Assembly: GCF_947179515.1 (NCBI RefSeq)
Contig: NC_067490.1
Coordinates: forward strand, 26,827,827 to 26,891,826
From: Apodemus sylvaticus
Taxonomy: Eukaryota; Chordata; Mammalia; Rodentia; Muridae
Reading direction: 5' to 3'
Length of the DNA: 64,000 nucleotides
Part shown: piece after piece, positions 43,405 to 55,270 of the stretch
How the letters are laid out: each line of letters starts with the position of its first letter
How positions within the stretch are numbered: the first letter of the stretch is position 1
Translations under genes and position numbers: made by a program
The notes under the pieces: generated by a model
What the model was told of the DNA's origin: nothing
The model's database searches: none
Seen by the model: only the letters and a program-made list of their open reading frames with translations

Positions 43405-43660
43405 CCAAGTCCTTTTATTAATTCTCTCACTGCAGCGAGAGCACTTTAATTAGCCTGGCCGATTTATCTATATAAATACAAACGATGGATGGCGGCTGGT
43501 GCTCCGCAGTGGGGCGGGGAAGTGAAAGGGGAGCCGGACCAGCGGGTTGCCTAGGGCAGAGGAAGTGACAACGGAGCCTTCCCAGCAACCAAAAATATGA
43601 CTTTAATATCACCGTGTGCATGTGTGCGGGCGGGCGGGCGGGCGGGCGCGTTCTGAGAAG
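43405..43660. promoter_or_regulatory. promoter/enhancer-like block
   Basis: Repeat-free and rich in motifs: an 18-bp near-palindrome CTCTCACTGCAGCGAGAG (43424-43441) flanked by TTAATT (43418-43423) and TTAATTA (43446-43452); TATAAATA at 43471-43478; YY1-type GATGGCGGC at 43488-43496; GC box GGGGCGGGG at 43511-43519; RFX-like GTTGCC at about 43546; ETS-like GGAAGTGA near 43561; then (GCGG)n at 43626-43650. Raised CpG. No transcript start or exon can be shown; an enhancer is an equal possibility. Confidence 0.5.
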
Positions 43661-44675
43661 TGCTGTCGCTCTGTGGTGAGGACGTACATGGCTTCAGAGC
43701 TGAGGTCCCAGAAAGCCCTAGTCTCTTCTTTTGGAAACCACATCCCTACTGATCGAGAGCGCCCTTCCTTAGGGTGGCAAGGGACAGGTGACAAAGTGAC
43801 CCTGTTCCAAAGTTGCCTCTGGATTCCGGGACTCAGGCAGGAAACCAGGTGACCACTGTCTTGCTTACATGGACCTCAAAGGTCAAAACCACTTCTCTAA
43901 GCACTCGAAGTGTCTGGAGAGGGACAAGTGGGAGTGTAGACTCTACAACTGACTGTCTCACTCTGCCGTGTCCAGGTATGCCTCTAAGGGTAAGTTCTTT
44001 TTCTACGTCATGCCTTAGCTTACCCCTCTGTAATATGGGAGCATCACGGGTTGCACCGATCTCCCAGGCGCCAGTGTCTAAATGGACATGTGGGGGGCCC
44101 CATGACACCTCCTCCAAACCTCGCAGATGTCTGGTGATGTCCAGCAGAGCTGTCACTCAGGCTGGGGCTGAGACTGCGGTGGAAGGTGATGCAGGAGCAA
44201 CAGCTTGCTTATGTCAGCTGCTGGCTTGTCATCACCGTGCCTAAGCCTCCTGCAGGCACGTCCTCTTTACCTCTTACTCTGTAAACTGGTCCGGTGAGCT
44301 GCCTGTCTAGCTGGGGACATGTGTGACAAGGGCCTGGTGATGGGCAGGTACGTATGGAGGGAGACTGTTAGTGGGGGATGCAGACAGGGAGGCTGCTGGT
44401 GGGAATGGAAGCCAGGACAGCTGTCTGAAGACAGGGCCCTCAGTAGCCGACAGCTCCTTCCCCAAACTTGAACCCCCAGCGTCTCTCCTCAGCTCCTCTT
44501 GCCAGACCGCAGGTTATCTTCGGAGTGAGCCGTGTTCTTGTCATAGGTACCAGACAAGCAGCCCAGAGACAAAGATCAGAGAGGATTTCTAAAGTGAGGC
44601 ACCAGGAAGCAGAGATAGGATATGAGGCAGAGTCCCTTCTTGTTTTAGAAATTGCACTACTTAACACTGCTAATG
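43661..44675. other. unique sequence, possible MIR piece
   Basis: Unique. 'gccttagcttacccctctg' at about 44010 may be a MIR core in sense orientation. No gene recognised. Confidence 0.4.
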
Positions 44676-45430
44676 GGTATACACATGTGCACACATACAC
44701 ATATACACACTCATACCACACACACACACATACATACACTACACAAACACACAGTTACACACACCACACAATACACAGACACACATAACACATACAACAA
44801 CAGCACACACACACCACACATATACACACACCATACCATACACAGACACATACCACACCAAACATACATAGAACACACATACAACACCACACACACATAA
44901 AGCATCATATCACAAACACATCACACCATACACATACCATACATACACATATTCACACACATACCACACATATACATAGAACACACAAACACCATGCATA
45001 CACATAAACCTTACACACACAACACACATACACCACACGCATTAGACCACACACACAAAACACACTTTACACATAACGCACCATACCTGACACCACACCA
45101 CACACACACACACACACACAGCACACATCCACCACATCACACACACATACACACACACACACCATAAACACACCACACACACAATACACACAATACTCAT
45201 AATAAACATACAACACACATCCAATACTACAGCACACACACGAACCATATACACACCACACACACGTACTGCACACACATCAGACCACACACACAACACA
45301 TACCGTACATGTAATACACGCACACACAAACACCACATCACACCATACATACAGACACACCACACACATGACACACACATCACCCACATACCACACCACA
45401 CACAAACTACATACACACCCCACATCATAC
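44676..45430. repeat. 750-bp CA-rich degenerate array
   Basis: Imperfect ACACC, ACATA and CACA units with very few G residues on the + strand over about 750 bp, the longest low-complexity block in the window. Cys/Val minus-strand frames are artefacts. Confidence 0.96.
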
Positions 45431-48087
45431 TTTCCCCAGGCACACACCACAGTAAGGCGGTAGGACAGGCACTTTGCTGCTGTAAATTCCATGCAGTAGC
45501 AAAAGCCAGGGTAACAGTGGTCCTCATGGAGTGTCCTCACGTGTGTACAGAGGGACCTTACCTTCCTCCCTGAGCATCCTAAGGACTGGGCAGCCGCAGC
45601 CTAGTGGTTGCGACCCCAGAACTCTCTCATTGTTTCCCCGTAGGGATCCGGACCCAGTGCCTATGGTGTTCAACTGTGCGCTGCTGCTGGAGATGCCCAC
45701 AGCCTCCAGGCTGCCAGTTCCCTTCTACCAGGCTGCCATGTTTGCCTGAGGCTGGGCCCGCGGGGACAGAGGATTCAACCCATCCCTGTGGCTCTCTGCA
45801 TACAACAGGTTGGGCCGATTAACTGCCCTGATTCCATCTCAGGCCACTCACTCTCCATTCTGGCTTCTGTGGCCTCGGTGTCTCTGTAGCCTTTGAGGTA
45901 AAGGGGTGACCTGTGCTCTTTCTCCTTCTCCTGAGCCTCTGTGTGCAGGAGGCAGGGTTGCCTGGGAAACATCCGAAGCCAGGATGCAGACCTGGTTGAT
46001 ACCCTGTTGCCTCCTACGTGAGCTGGATCAAGCTCAGCCCTGCTCTAGGGGCTCGCCCATCCCAGGAGGAGCCTTCCAGCTCAGCCCCGCAGGGCTGCAA
46101 GCAGAACCTCCGAGAAACAAAGAGGGAAAAAAGCTAAAACCGCTGGCTTGGATTGACAAGCTCGAAGGAGCCGATCGGCTGGGGCAGACTCGCCTAAGAG
46201 ACATCTGATTTCTCCTGAAGCTCCTGAGAAAGAACGACATGGGTCAAGACTCTGACACCGCGAGGGAGGGCAGCTGACCTACCTAGTTTCATATCGGTGA
46301 GACTCCTTTCTGGTCAGTCTGCCAGGGTAGAGGGGACATGTGCTCTTCCCCCATCACAAGGACCTGATAGGGCTAAACCACCCCATGTCCTGCTGAGTAG
46401 GTTTCACATCAGGTGTACTCTCCTGCCAAGCTGTCCCTGACACCCTGATTAGGAGTGGCTGCCCTGTCCGCGCCCCAAGCTCCCCACCACCCAAGCTTTC
46501 CCTTGTCTTTTGGTATCTGAGACTTGTCTGCCAGAGCCTAATGATGGCGCCTCCTTCCTCCAGCTGGGATAGACCCTGCCCACTAGATCCCTGCTATAGC
46601 CTGGCACCCGGCACCCTAGGGAGCTTCTCTATGAGGATCTATGGGATGGGCCCCTGAAAAGATAGCCACCGTCTAGCCCGCAGTGAAGGCCGGCTGGTTG
46701 GCTGACAGCCAGAGCATCCTGGGAAACAAGTTGGACTTGTTGGGGGCCAGAGACCAGGTGCTGGTGCTCCCTGTTTGTCAACCTAGTGATCCACCGAGTC
46801 CTAAGTCAATAGTGGAGCCAGGTGGGGTCAGTCTGAGGAAGACTCTGCGTCAGATGTGACTCTGGGACAATGGAAAGAAATGAAGGTTACAGGAAGAAGC
46901 ATCGGGGGATAGGAAAGACGCGAGGGACCGTCACTCATCAGCAGGATGGGGTCCATCAAGCTGTCATTCTGGAGCCAGCTCATCTTTCCTGTTGTCTGTC
47001 AGCAAAGCAAGGCTAGGAAAACCCCTCCATCCCGGCCAGAGGCCTCTACCTGGAAACCCAGGCTGGCGAGTGCCTTCGCCCTTTGCCCCTCATTGTGCCT
47101 GGGCCGGAAGAGGAGGCACACGGAGAGACAGGGACTTGCCCAAGGTCACAGAACAGAAGTGCCCAGTCCCCAGGTGTCCCCGCACCCTGAGAAAGGGTCT
47201 CTCCGTGTTCTGCCCAACCCAAGAATGATGTATCAGCATGCCAGCAGCGGCCCTGCTTTCCAGCAGCCTAGCAGAGCCTCGCCCGGGTGTCACATCTATT
47301 TCTGGGCTTGCTGTCCAGGGCCTGGGGTCTGAGTGTCAGAACCTAAAAATAAAAAGACAGATTGTCCTCATTGGCTGTAATTACCGCCTAAAAAGACTGG
47401 TGTGGAGAAAGAATGAGAGGGGAAAAATTCCCTAAGTGGAGCATCAGTCACAGGCGGACAGACACCAGGAAGGAGGGATTCTGGGCACACCAGGGGCCTC
47501 CCACCCCCAACCCCCCACCTCACTGAGGAAGCAGGTCCTGCCATAGCCTCTGGTCTCTGTGAGTTAGAGACAGACAAGCCATGTTGGGGAAGCAGGGTCC
47601 ATTCAGCTGTCCAAACTATAACCATCCAAAAAACCCAGCCTTCCCTTCTAACTCCGTTCTCTTGTCTGTGTGATGAAACTACCGATTTCCTAAACAGACA
47701 GGTACCGGATGCCCTCTGTATGCAGGTGGCTCTAGTGCTCTGTCTGTGGAAGGCACATTCGGGCAGAGGGGTGCAGTGGGATGGAGTCAGTCAGGAGGAG
47801 AGAACGGTATGTGACTGGAGGAAGTTCCACAGATGAGTGGGAGGTGGGGTGGGGTGGGGTGGGGACAGATCTGATGGGGGGAACCCATGCTCAGGAAGGA
47901 GGCGAGGATGCTCAGTCACCCCAGAAGGAAAGTCCCTGTGTCTGGGGCCCTGGAGGCAAGCAGGGCGGTTTGGCACAGAGTTCTGGGGCCAGAGTCTATA
48001 GAGCCTCGTGGCTCTTGTGGAACGTCTGAATTTGATTCTGAAAATGATGGGAAGCCACCGGAAGGGTTAAGAATGGTCGTGTGAGAC
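45431..48087. other. unique sequence, possible MIR piece
   Basis: Over 2.6 kb of largely repeat-free, GC-rich sequence. A MIR in reverse is likely at about 47090-47180 ('gacttgcccaaggtcacag'). A MEF2-like CTAAAAATA lies at about 47343. The 128-codon frame from 46946 covers the MIR and is not convincing. Confidence 0.45.
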
Positions 48088-48258
48088 TTGGGGTGTGTGG
48101 TTCAGTCGATAAGAGTACCTGCCTAGTGTGCGTGAGGCTCTGGGCTCAGTCTCCAGCACGGTGCAAACAGGGCAAAGCAGTCCATGTTGATAAAGGGCAA
48201 GGCCATCCTCTACCTCAGAGTGAGTTTGAGTCCAGTGTGAGCTTTTAAAAAAAAAGGG
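48088..48258 (+). mobile_element. B4 (ID-B1) SINE
   Basis: ID-like head 'gtgtgtggttcagtcgataag' and 'ctgggctcagtctccagc', B1-like 'caaggccatcctctacctc', ending in an A9 tail. Confidence 0.7.
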
Positions 48259-49168
48259 ATCAGAGGAAAGAATGGGGTCATAGGGTCCAACTGTAGCTTT
48301 AGGGTGGCCTCTCTCGCCATTATGTGACTAGAAATGGGGAGGGGGACTATTCTGACACCCAAGAGATGACTGGCCTGGATACAGAGTGGTGTTGTGATGA
48401 GACAGGGGAGAGAGAAAGACAAGTACCAAGGATAAACCCAAGTTGTCCAGACAGAGTGATGGGGTGTGTTCTGGGGTCTCTGAGGGAAGGCTGGTGTTTT
48501 GCCAAGCAGCAGGAGTGTGGCGCGTTCTGCTTTGCCTCGGCAATTTCAGCCACCTGCATGGTCTCAAGTCAAATGAAGACACTGGGTAGATGCGGGCAGC
48601 ACTGTTCTCATGCTTTTTACACCCTGGAAGGTACAAAGTGACTCGTGATCGGCAGAAGCCAGACTCCGGGATCTTAGATTTGGATCGTTACCTGAGCTGG
48701 TAGCATCCAGTGCCGTCTGTCCATCCTCTCTCTGGATGCTGAGCTGTGGCGGTGAGTGAGGCGCAGCAGCCAGCTGGTCGCAAGAGGCGACGACCACCAC
48801 TCATGCGTGCTGGGCAAGCATATTTTCAGCGCCATGCTCCCAGTCTGCCATATGATGTAAGTCGAAGAGCCCTGTGCTATCATGTGCTGTCAAAATGAAC
48901 TTAGAGCCAGCTCCAGCCTCAGACACAACGAGAAGCCATTAGAGGGCTGTTCTCAAGACCACGGGGCCCAATGAGATGGTGGAAAAGAAAACAGGGCTGT
49001 ATCTGCTGTCAGTGCATCCCCCAGCCATGTCCCCATCAAGTGCAAGTCTCCAGGTCCTGGCCTGTCTTGGGTTCCCCTTCTGCATCTGAGAGGATGTTCT
49101 GTCTTTCTTCCTCTCTTGAGACGGAGACAGGATTCAGTGGTGGAGAGAGGAGGAACCAGAGGAGGCAG
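48259..49168. other. unique sequence, no gene recognised
   Basis: Unique sequence. Frames near 100 codons on both strands, none recognisable. Confidence 0.4.
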
Positions 49169-49252
49169 TCCACACTCCTGTCACAGTGTGAGGCCCCACT
49201 CCTGTCACAGTGTGAGTCCACACTCCTGTCACAGTGTGAGTTCACACTCCTG
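49169..49252 (+). repeat. 24-bp minisatellite, 3.4 copies, hairpin unit
   Basis: ACTCCTG recurs at 49174, 49198, 49222 and 49246, exactly 24 bp apart. Each unit holds CACACT and its complement AGTGTG separated by 8 bases (the second copy has CCCACT). Because 24 is a multiple of three, two + frames read through it as 8-residue repeats; this does not show coding. Confidence 0.9.
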
Positions 49253-49649
49253 GAGTTATGCTGGAGCCGCCTGGAGCCCTTGCCGTGTGCCTGGCATAGG
49301 AAAATCTCATGCCTTCTCTCCTCCTGGTCCCCACCTCCGGAGCCATGCAGTCCCACCTAGCTGGTACAGCGAGGCAAAGATCCGGGCTTTCTCTCGGAAT
49401 TTAAGTCCTTGTTGCTGGCCATGGTTCTTAGACCCACTGACATTTATCAGCTGGTGCTGACACAGATTTGCTGCTCTGGGCTGTCATATGTCCCCAGAAG
49501 TGCCTGCTTGTCCTTAGTAGAGCCACAAGGCTTCTAGAGCTAAGGGAAGGTACCCTTAGCACATCTTAAAGAAGGGGCTGTGGCCCCAGGACCCCCAGAT
49601 GCTCTCGTTTAGACAAGTTTCCCAGTGAAACATACCATGTAGATAGGTA

Positions 49650-49810
49650 ACAGCAACAACGGCCACCTTACCCCACTCTGGTGTACTTAGTAGGCTCTCT
49701 GCACTCAACGTCTCACTTAATGTCCCCGGAACCCACCCTGTTATTAGCTGCATGCTACAGAATTGAGGCACCAGGAGGTTATAGCACCCGGTCTGACTAC
49801 AGTTAGCAAA
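49650..49810 (-). mobile_element. MIRb-type SINE
   Basis: 'ctctgcactcaacgtctcac', 'ctgttattagctgcatgc' and 'agaattgaggcaccagg' follow the MIR 3' half in reverse. Confidence 0.65.
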
Positions 49811-51462
49811 CCCTTGGGTTCTTTGATCAATGTCTCATGCTGTCAGGGCTCTGGGAGCCTGAACGGGGGGGGGGGGCATTACTTTCCTCCTCAGTCCATT
49901 CTATTTGGAAGAGACTGTCTCATGCCAGCCTCGACACCAGCCCTGGGCTTATAATGGTGACTCAGACTCTAGGTCCCTAGAGTTTTGGGGGAGCATTAGA
50001 GTCCTGAGGCCAAGACTCTGTATGGTGGCAGTTAGAGAAGGAAGCCGGGGAATCTCTTCTGCTCACATTAGCTCACTGGTTAACCTTTAACTTGTCACTC
50101 CATGGGTCCTCCCCCTGTGCCCCTCCCACAGAAGCTGAGCTAATGGCCTGATGGCTGGGACAGGGCTTGTTAAGTGCTCTGTGTGCAAGAGGCCCCTATT
50201 AAAGCCATTATCTGTGGGCTGGCCAGAAGGCAGTCTGTGAGTGGACTTGGAGTGACCACAGATGGGCACCCCACTGAGGGCTGTGGTTACAAGAGAAGAG
50301 CAGCAGGCCCCCTCGTCCCCCCACTTCTCAAGCATCGCTCACCTTAGGGTCTGCCCTCTCTGACGGGGGCGGGGGGGGTGTCTCAGGTTAACCTCCCCAG
50401 GCTGCAGCCACAGTCCCACCAAAGCAGCCAAGCCCCTGCCGAGTGTCCGCTTGTCTTGTCCGTTCACTAATGTGCTCTAATGGGCCTATTTAGCGGCTCT
50501 GTCTGACTGTCACCTTGGCAGCTAATTGCTGATGCTTCTGCAGCTTCAACTACAATCAGCGCCTGGGAGGGTCTAGCCACCCTGTCCTTGGCCTCCCGAT
50601 GCAGACCAGAACAACAGGGCCCCTTTAAGAGCAGGCAGCCTAGCCTCTCTGATCAGATCCTCCTGAGCCTGAGAGTTTAGGATAGACAGACAGACTCTCC
50701 CATGGGACATCTTCCCTAAGCTTCACAGAACCAGAGGGCCAGGCCTCTAGGCACAGTGAGAACCACAAGTTCATGGCTGCCCTATATTCAATGATACCAC
50801 GCCATCCCCCAAAGACAGTGAGGGGACCGAATGAGACCCAGTCTGAGCGACTGAGTTAGGGAGGGTAGGCGAGGCCCCACATAGCTTCAGCTTACATGTT
50901 TGGACAAGAAGCAGACCAGGAACCTCAAAATCACCTGTCCCCAAGTGAACACATCATCTCTTCATCCAGAGTTTACAACATCACGTTCCAGGCCTCTGGA
51001 CACTCAGGGCAGAATGCTGGGGTCCTTCGTAGCATCCTTCCCTAAGTCAGGTCCTTAGGGGCGCACCCTTGTAGTAGATGCTGGGACCCCGGTATCTTTC
51101 TTCTGGTTATTATGATAGGCATGGTTTTCTCAGCTACACACTCCTGCAATGCCACATGGTACCATCCAGACCCAAACGTGCAGCTATAACACACCCTTTG
51201 CCTTGTAAGCTGCACTGACACACACGGCCCTGGCACAGGCCCTCACCACCTTCACATGAATGCCAATGTCTCCCCAACCTCTCTCCAACTCCAGCCTCCC
51301 CTTGACAAATATCCACATGGCATACAGAGCCATGGAACTCTCTCGCAAGTATCAGCCCTGAGTATTACCTGCTGATCCGAGGAACTTAACCTACACATGG
51401 ATGACTGAGGATGAAGTTCAGAGCCCCTCTGAGCTTGGAAGGTCCCACTGCTGCTGCTGACC
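49811..51462. other. unique sequence with a candidate regulatory block
   Basis: Unique. G12 run at 49865-49876. The part at 50440-50590 has dense motifs ('ctatttagcggc', 'gctaattgctgatg', 'actacaatcagcgcc') and no repeats, as conserved non-coding elements often do. No gene recognised. Confidence 0.35.
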
Positions 51463-51820
51463 TCTCTTCCTCCTCCTCCTCCTCCTCCTCCTCCTCCTCC
51501 TCCTCCTCCATCATCTCCTCCTCCCCTTCCTCCTCCTCTTCCTCCTCCTCCTCATCTCCTCCTCTTCCTCCTCCTCTTCTGCCTCCTCCTCATCTCCTCC
51601 TCTCCCTCCCCTTCCTCCTCCTCCCCTTCCTCCTCCTCCCCTTCCTCTTTCTCTATTATCTCCTCTTCTTCCTCTTCCTCCTCTTTCTCATCTTCTCCTC
51701 CTCCTCTTCCTCCATCATCTTCTCCTACTCTTCCTCCTCCTCCATCATCTCCTCCTCCTCCTCCTCCTCCTCCTCCTCCTCCTCCTCCTCCTCCTCCTCC
51801 TCCTCCTCCTCCCCTCTTTC
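51463..51820. repeat. 350-bp (TCC)n polypyrimidine tract
   Basis: Two long pure (TCC)n runs at about 51464-51510 and 51749-51812 flank interrupted TCC/TTC sequence. Almost purine-free on the + strand, with GGA repeats opposite. The 201-codon poly-Ser frame over it is repeat-derived. Confidence 0.97.
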
Positions 51821-53449
51821 TGCCTCTGCCTCGAGGCTCCAGCCCTTTTTTTCTCTGGACTATGCCTTTTCTCCCTGGCAGATCTTTGCATGTGCTATTT
51901 CCTTCCCTTTGAATGCTTGGGCTTTGGGGCTTTGTATTCAGGAAGACTGTGACACACAGTTAGAACCGGAGCAAGCCAGAACTGACAGTAACACTTGTCT
52001 GTTTAATGAACCGTGATTGCTGGATAAGGATGTAAAAAGAGGTGACAGACTGACAGGGTTCCAGCAGTGCCCGTTGCAGCTATGAAGACTCGGACAAGTG
52101 ACCTCTGTGCACCCCTCTCCCCAGGTCAGATGAGAAAGCAGTGTTCCTCTTCTGGAGGGCTCGTGATGAAATAATGTGACCCGGGGCTTCTGACACTAAG
52201 GCGGAATAAGCAAGGCCCCTGTTGATGGCAGCTGTGAGAAGAATTGCCTGGCTGACCAGAGAAGCCATCCCTCTTTCTCTGCCTGGCAGATTCTTGTCCC
52301 AGCAGAATGGCTGGCTTTCCAGAAAGGTACCAGAGACCTGGGGAATGTTGCCTTCAGGCCATGAGTAAACAGGTAGGCTCTTCCTCAGTTGTATTGGTGG
52401 TGACTCTGAGGGTCAGTCCTGGGACTAATAGGTACCATGTGCTGATACCCTCTTCCTTCCTACAATATACACAGATTGGGGGGTCACTGTCAAGAAAGTG
52501 GTTTTTTTTTTTAACTCTTAGAGAGCTGCAGGGAGAGGCTAGCATACCCATTGACTGGACCAGGACCCTCTGAGATGGGCCAAGTTCTGCTAGAAACAGG
52601 GATGCTATTCCTGCCACCCACTCATCCCTGTGGCTGTGGTCTGGGCTCTGAGCAAGACTGAGGCTCTAAGTCTCATCCATCCATCACAAGTCTCACAGAC
52701 CCAGAGACACTGAGAGCCTTGGTCCATCCTGCAGGGGCAGCCTGGTGTAGCTGTCTGAAGATCTGATCCAAATCTTTTTCCCCTGGGGAAGGGAGATAGC
52801 TAACCACCAGGGGTATCATGATTTCCCCAGATCATATACTACAAACGTCCTTTGCTCATCTGCTACCCAGTCTTTACATTCTGGGGCAAAAGTCATCCAA
52901 CATGAAGCTTCTACTGGTTGGATCCTCATGCTCTATGGCTTAAAGCAGAATCAAGTTCATGTTCTTCCATCCGACGGTCTAACCAGAGCTCTGCTCTCTA
53001 AACCACATCTTTAGGTCTTAGTAGCCAGCCAAGCAAAGGACCACCCCAAGCAAGCTCATATGGCCTCCACATCCCTGTTTCTAGCTGAGCTTGAGCAGAA
53101 TGTCTCTCCCCGCACCTTGGCCACTCCCTCTGGCTCACCTTTCCGCATGTTCCTCTGAGACAGATCCTGTCCTGTCATTCTTGAATTATTCATTTGCCCC
53201 GACTACATTAAGCTCTGCCAGCCTCTTGGCTCCTTCATTCTCCCTGGGGTGAGGCTGCAGCTAGGACCACAGGGAGCTGGGGCGGAGTCCTGCCCTGCAG
53301 ACACCTCAACGGCCTGAAGCCTGACCTGACAAACCCTGCCCAGAGTAGGGGACCTGCTTGAGGTGTTTTTCTAGCTATGCCCAGGACACGTGATCTTCAG
53401 CCAGTCATGTGACTCTTACTGTCTCTTTCCTACTTTAAATGACCCAGAG
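51821..53449. other. unique sequence, no gene recognised
   Basis: Repeat-poor unique sequence; T10 run near 52500. No recognisable exon. Confidence 0.4.
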
Positions 53450-53570
53450 ATGATACACACAAATGCCTTATGATTCAGCAGAGGTCAAGTGAATGTCGTG
53501 GGGTCACAAAGCAGTGATTTAAAAAAAAAAGCAGAGGTTGTATCCTGATGCCTCCAAACCAGCCCTACCC
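53450..53570 (-). mobile_element. possible MIR remnant
   Basis: 'gcagaggtcaagtgaatgtc' and 'gtggggtcacaaagcagtg' resemble the MIR core in reverse, followed by an A10 run. Confidence 0.4.
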
Positions 53571-54047
53571 ATCAGTCCAGTCTCCTGGTCCTGACCATGT
53601 TAACAGGGTCAAGAAGCACTCCACAGCCTCTCTGAGATGATCTACAAGGGGGACCCTGTGTCACCTTGACTGGCTATTGTTCCCCAGGTTATTTGATACT
53701 GACAGTCAGGACTTTGAGTTCTGCAAACTCCAGGTCTCACTGGACTCTACAGTGACTAGCTGAGCTCTGAGCCTCTCTTGGATTCCCTATACTGGGAATA
53801 TCTAGATTATGATTCCAAAGAGAGATGCCCTCAGGGAGTGCAGCTGGGATTCCTGGCTATGAGACTTGAGGAAGCCAATCAACTTGACAGGCAGTGTGGC
53901 AGGTAGAAAGTGCTAGAGCCTGGAGCTCCCAAATCCTGGAGTGTCACTCATCACGTGCCTTACCAACCATAGCAGAACTAACGTTCTAGTGCATGAAACT
54001 TGCTTACTCTCTACCCCAGACATTGTCTTGTATATTTCCTATTTCAA

Positions 54048-54248
54048 ATTTATTTTATATGTTTGTGTCTGCTTGTGTTGCCCGTGTGTACCGTGTGCAT
54101 GTTTGGTGCCTGTGGAGGCCAAAGAGTGCACTAGATCTCCTGGAACTGACATTACAGGCTGTGAGCTGCCGTGTCGATTCTGGAACAGAACCCAGGTCCT
54201 CTGGAAGAACAGCCAGTGCTCTTAACCACTGGTCCAATTCTCTAGCCT
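54048..54248 (-). mobile_element. B3 SINE
   Basis: 'tttatatgtttgtgtctgc', 'gtgcctgtggaggccaaag', 'acccaggtcctctggaag' and 'cagtgctcttaaccactgg' are B3 in reverse. A short MIR-like piece ('ggaaactgaggcacag') follows at 54260-54285. Confidence 0.82.
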
Positions 54249-54398
54249 CCGTAATTTTAATGGCCAAGGAAACTGAGGCACAGAAAGATTTCTTTCCTTT
54301 TTTTTTTTCCTGTTCTGCTCACTTACTCAACATGACAGTCTTTGGAGCCTCAGTCAACCTGGCTGTAAAGCATATATTGTTGCTTCTTGCTTTTAGAT

Positions 54399-54487
54399 TT
54401 TTGAGACAGGGCCTGACTGTATCGCTCAGGCTAGCTCGGTACTCCCAGAGTACTGGGATTCCAGGTGTGTAGCATCGCACCTAGCTT
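54399..54487 (-). mobile_element. old B1-like fragment
   Basis: 'ttttgagacagggcctgac' and 'gagtactgggattccagg' in B1 order; an internal part is missing. Confidence 0.65.
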
Positions 54488-54599
54488 CAAAGCCCACACC
54501 ACCATCGTGGTCCACTCCTCCTGGGATGAGTTGGTGCATCTCACTGGGTCCCCACTTCTCTTGTCAATAGCCAATAATGCTTCATCTTTTTAGCTTCTT

Positions 54600-55070
54600 C
54601 TGCAGAGAGATTCTGTTCAGAACACCATGGGACATTAATAAATGGAAGGTTGCTTTTGCCTTGAAAGCAGGAGGGAGCCTCTGCCTCCTCCAACAAAATG
54701 GCTTGAAGCCCTCAGGTGGCACCCCTGGGGGTGCTGGGAATGTGGATTCAGGTGGGTCTAGGGCTGGGGAAAATCATCTGTCTCTTGCTTTGGGCCCCTT
54801 TGGGATGACATCAGGTAAAGCCCATTTCTATGACATTCCTCGGGTCAGATTGCTGTAAATCCCATCAGAATCTACGGCGTGTAATGGCTTGTGAACTGTT
54901 GTCCATAATTCAGCCAGTGCCTGGGCTGCAGGCTCACTCACTGTTCCTTGTCCTCCTTCCCGGCAGCTCACACAAGTCCCTGGTAAAGTAATAAATCGGA
55001 ATAAGGGGCACCCTGCTAACTAAATTTCACTTGTCAGCTTTAAGCTCTCACGCTGGGTGCTAAGTTCACA
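54600..55070. promoter_or_regulatory. candidate conserved non-coding sequence
   Basis: Repeat-free stretch with AT-rich motif clusters ('ggacattaataaatgg', 'gctgtaaatcccatc', 'aagtaataaatcgg'). Only its texture suggests selection; no gene is visible. Confidence 0.22.
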
Positions 55071-55081
55071 AACATCTTAAA

Positions 55082-55171
<90 letters not shown>

Positions 55172-55262
55172 ACACACATATATGTATATATATATGTACA
55201 CAGGCACACCATATATATGCTGTGTGTGACTGTGTATGTATGTGTGTATTTATATTATATAT
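55082..55262. repeat. (CT)n(TA)n(TG)n compound microsatellite
   Basis: (CT)13 at 55082-55107, (TA)23 at 55108-55153, (TG)n to about 55171 and imperfect TA/CA beyond. The long TA run may extrude as a cruciform. Confidence 0.97.
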
Positions 55263-55270
55263 ATATTAGT

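Noticed and set aside
51411..52016. 201-codon open frame rich in Ser, Leu and Phe
   Set aside because: Nearly all of it is the TCC microsatellite read in one frame. No domain, and the ends are ordinary unique sequence.
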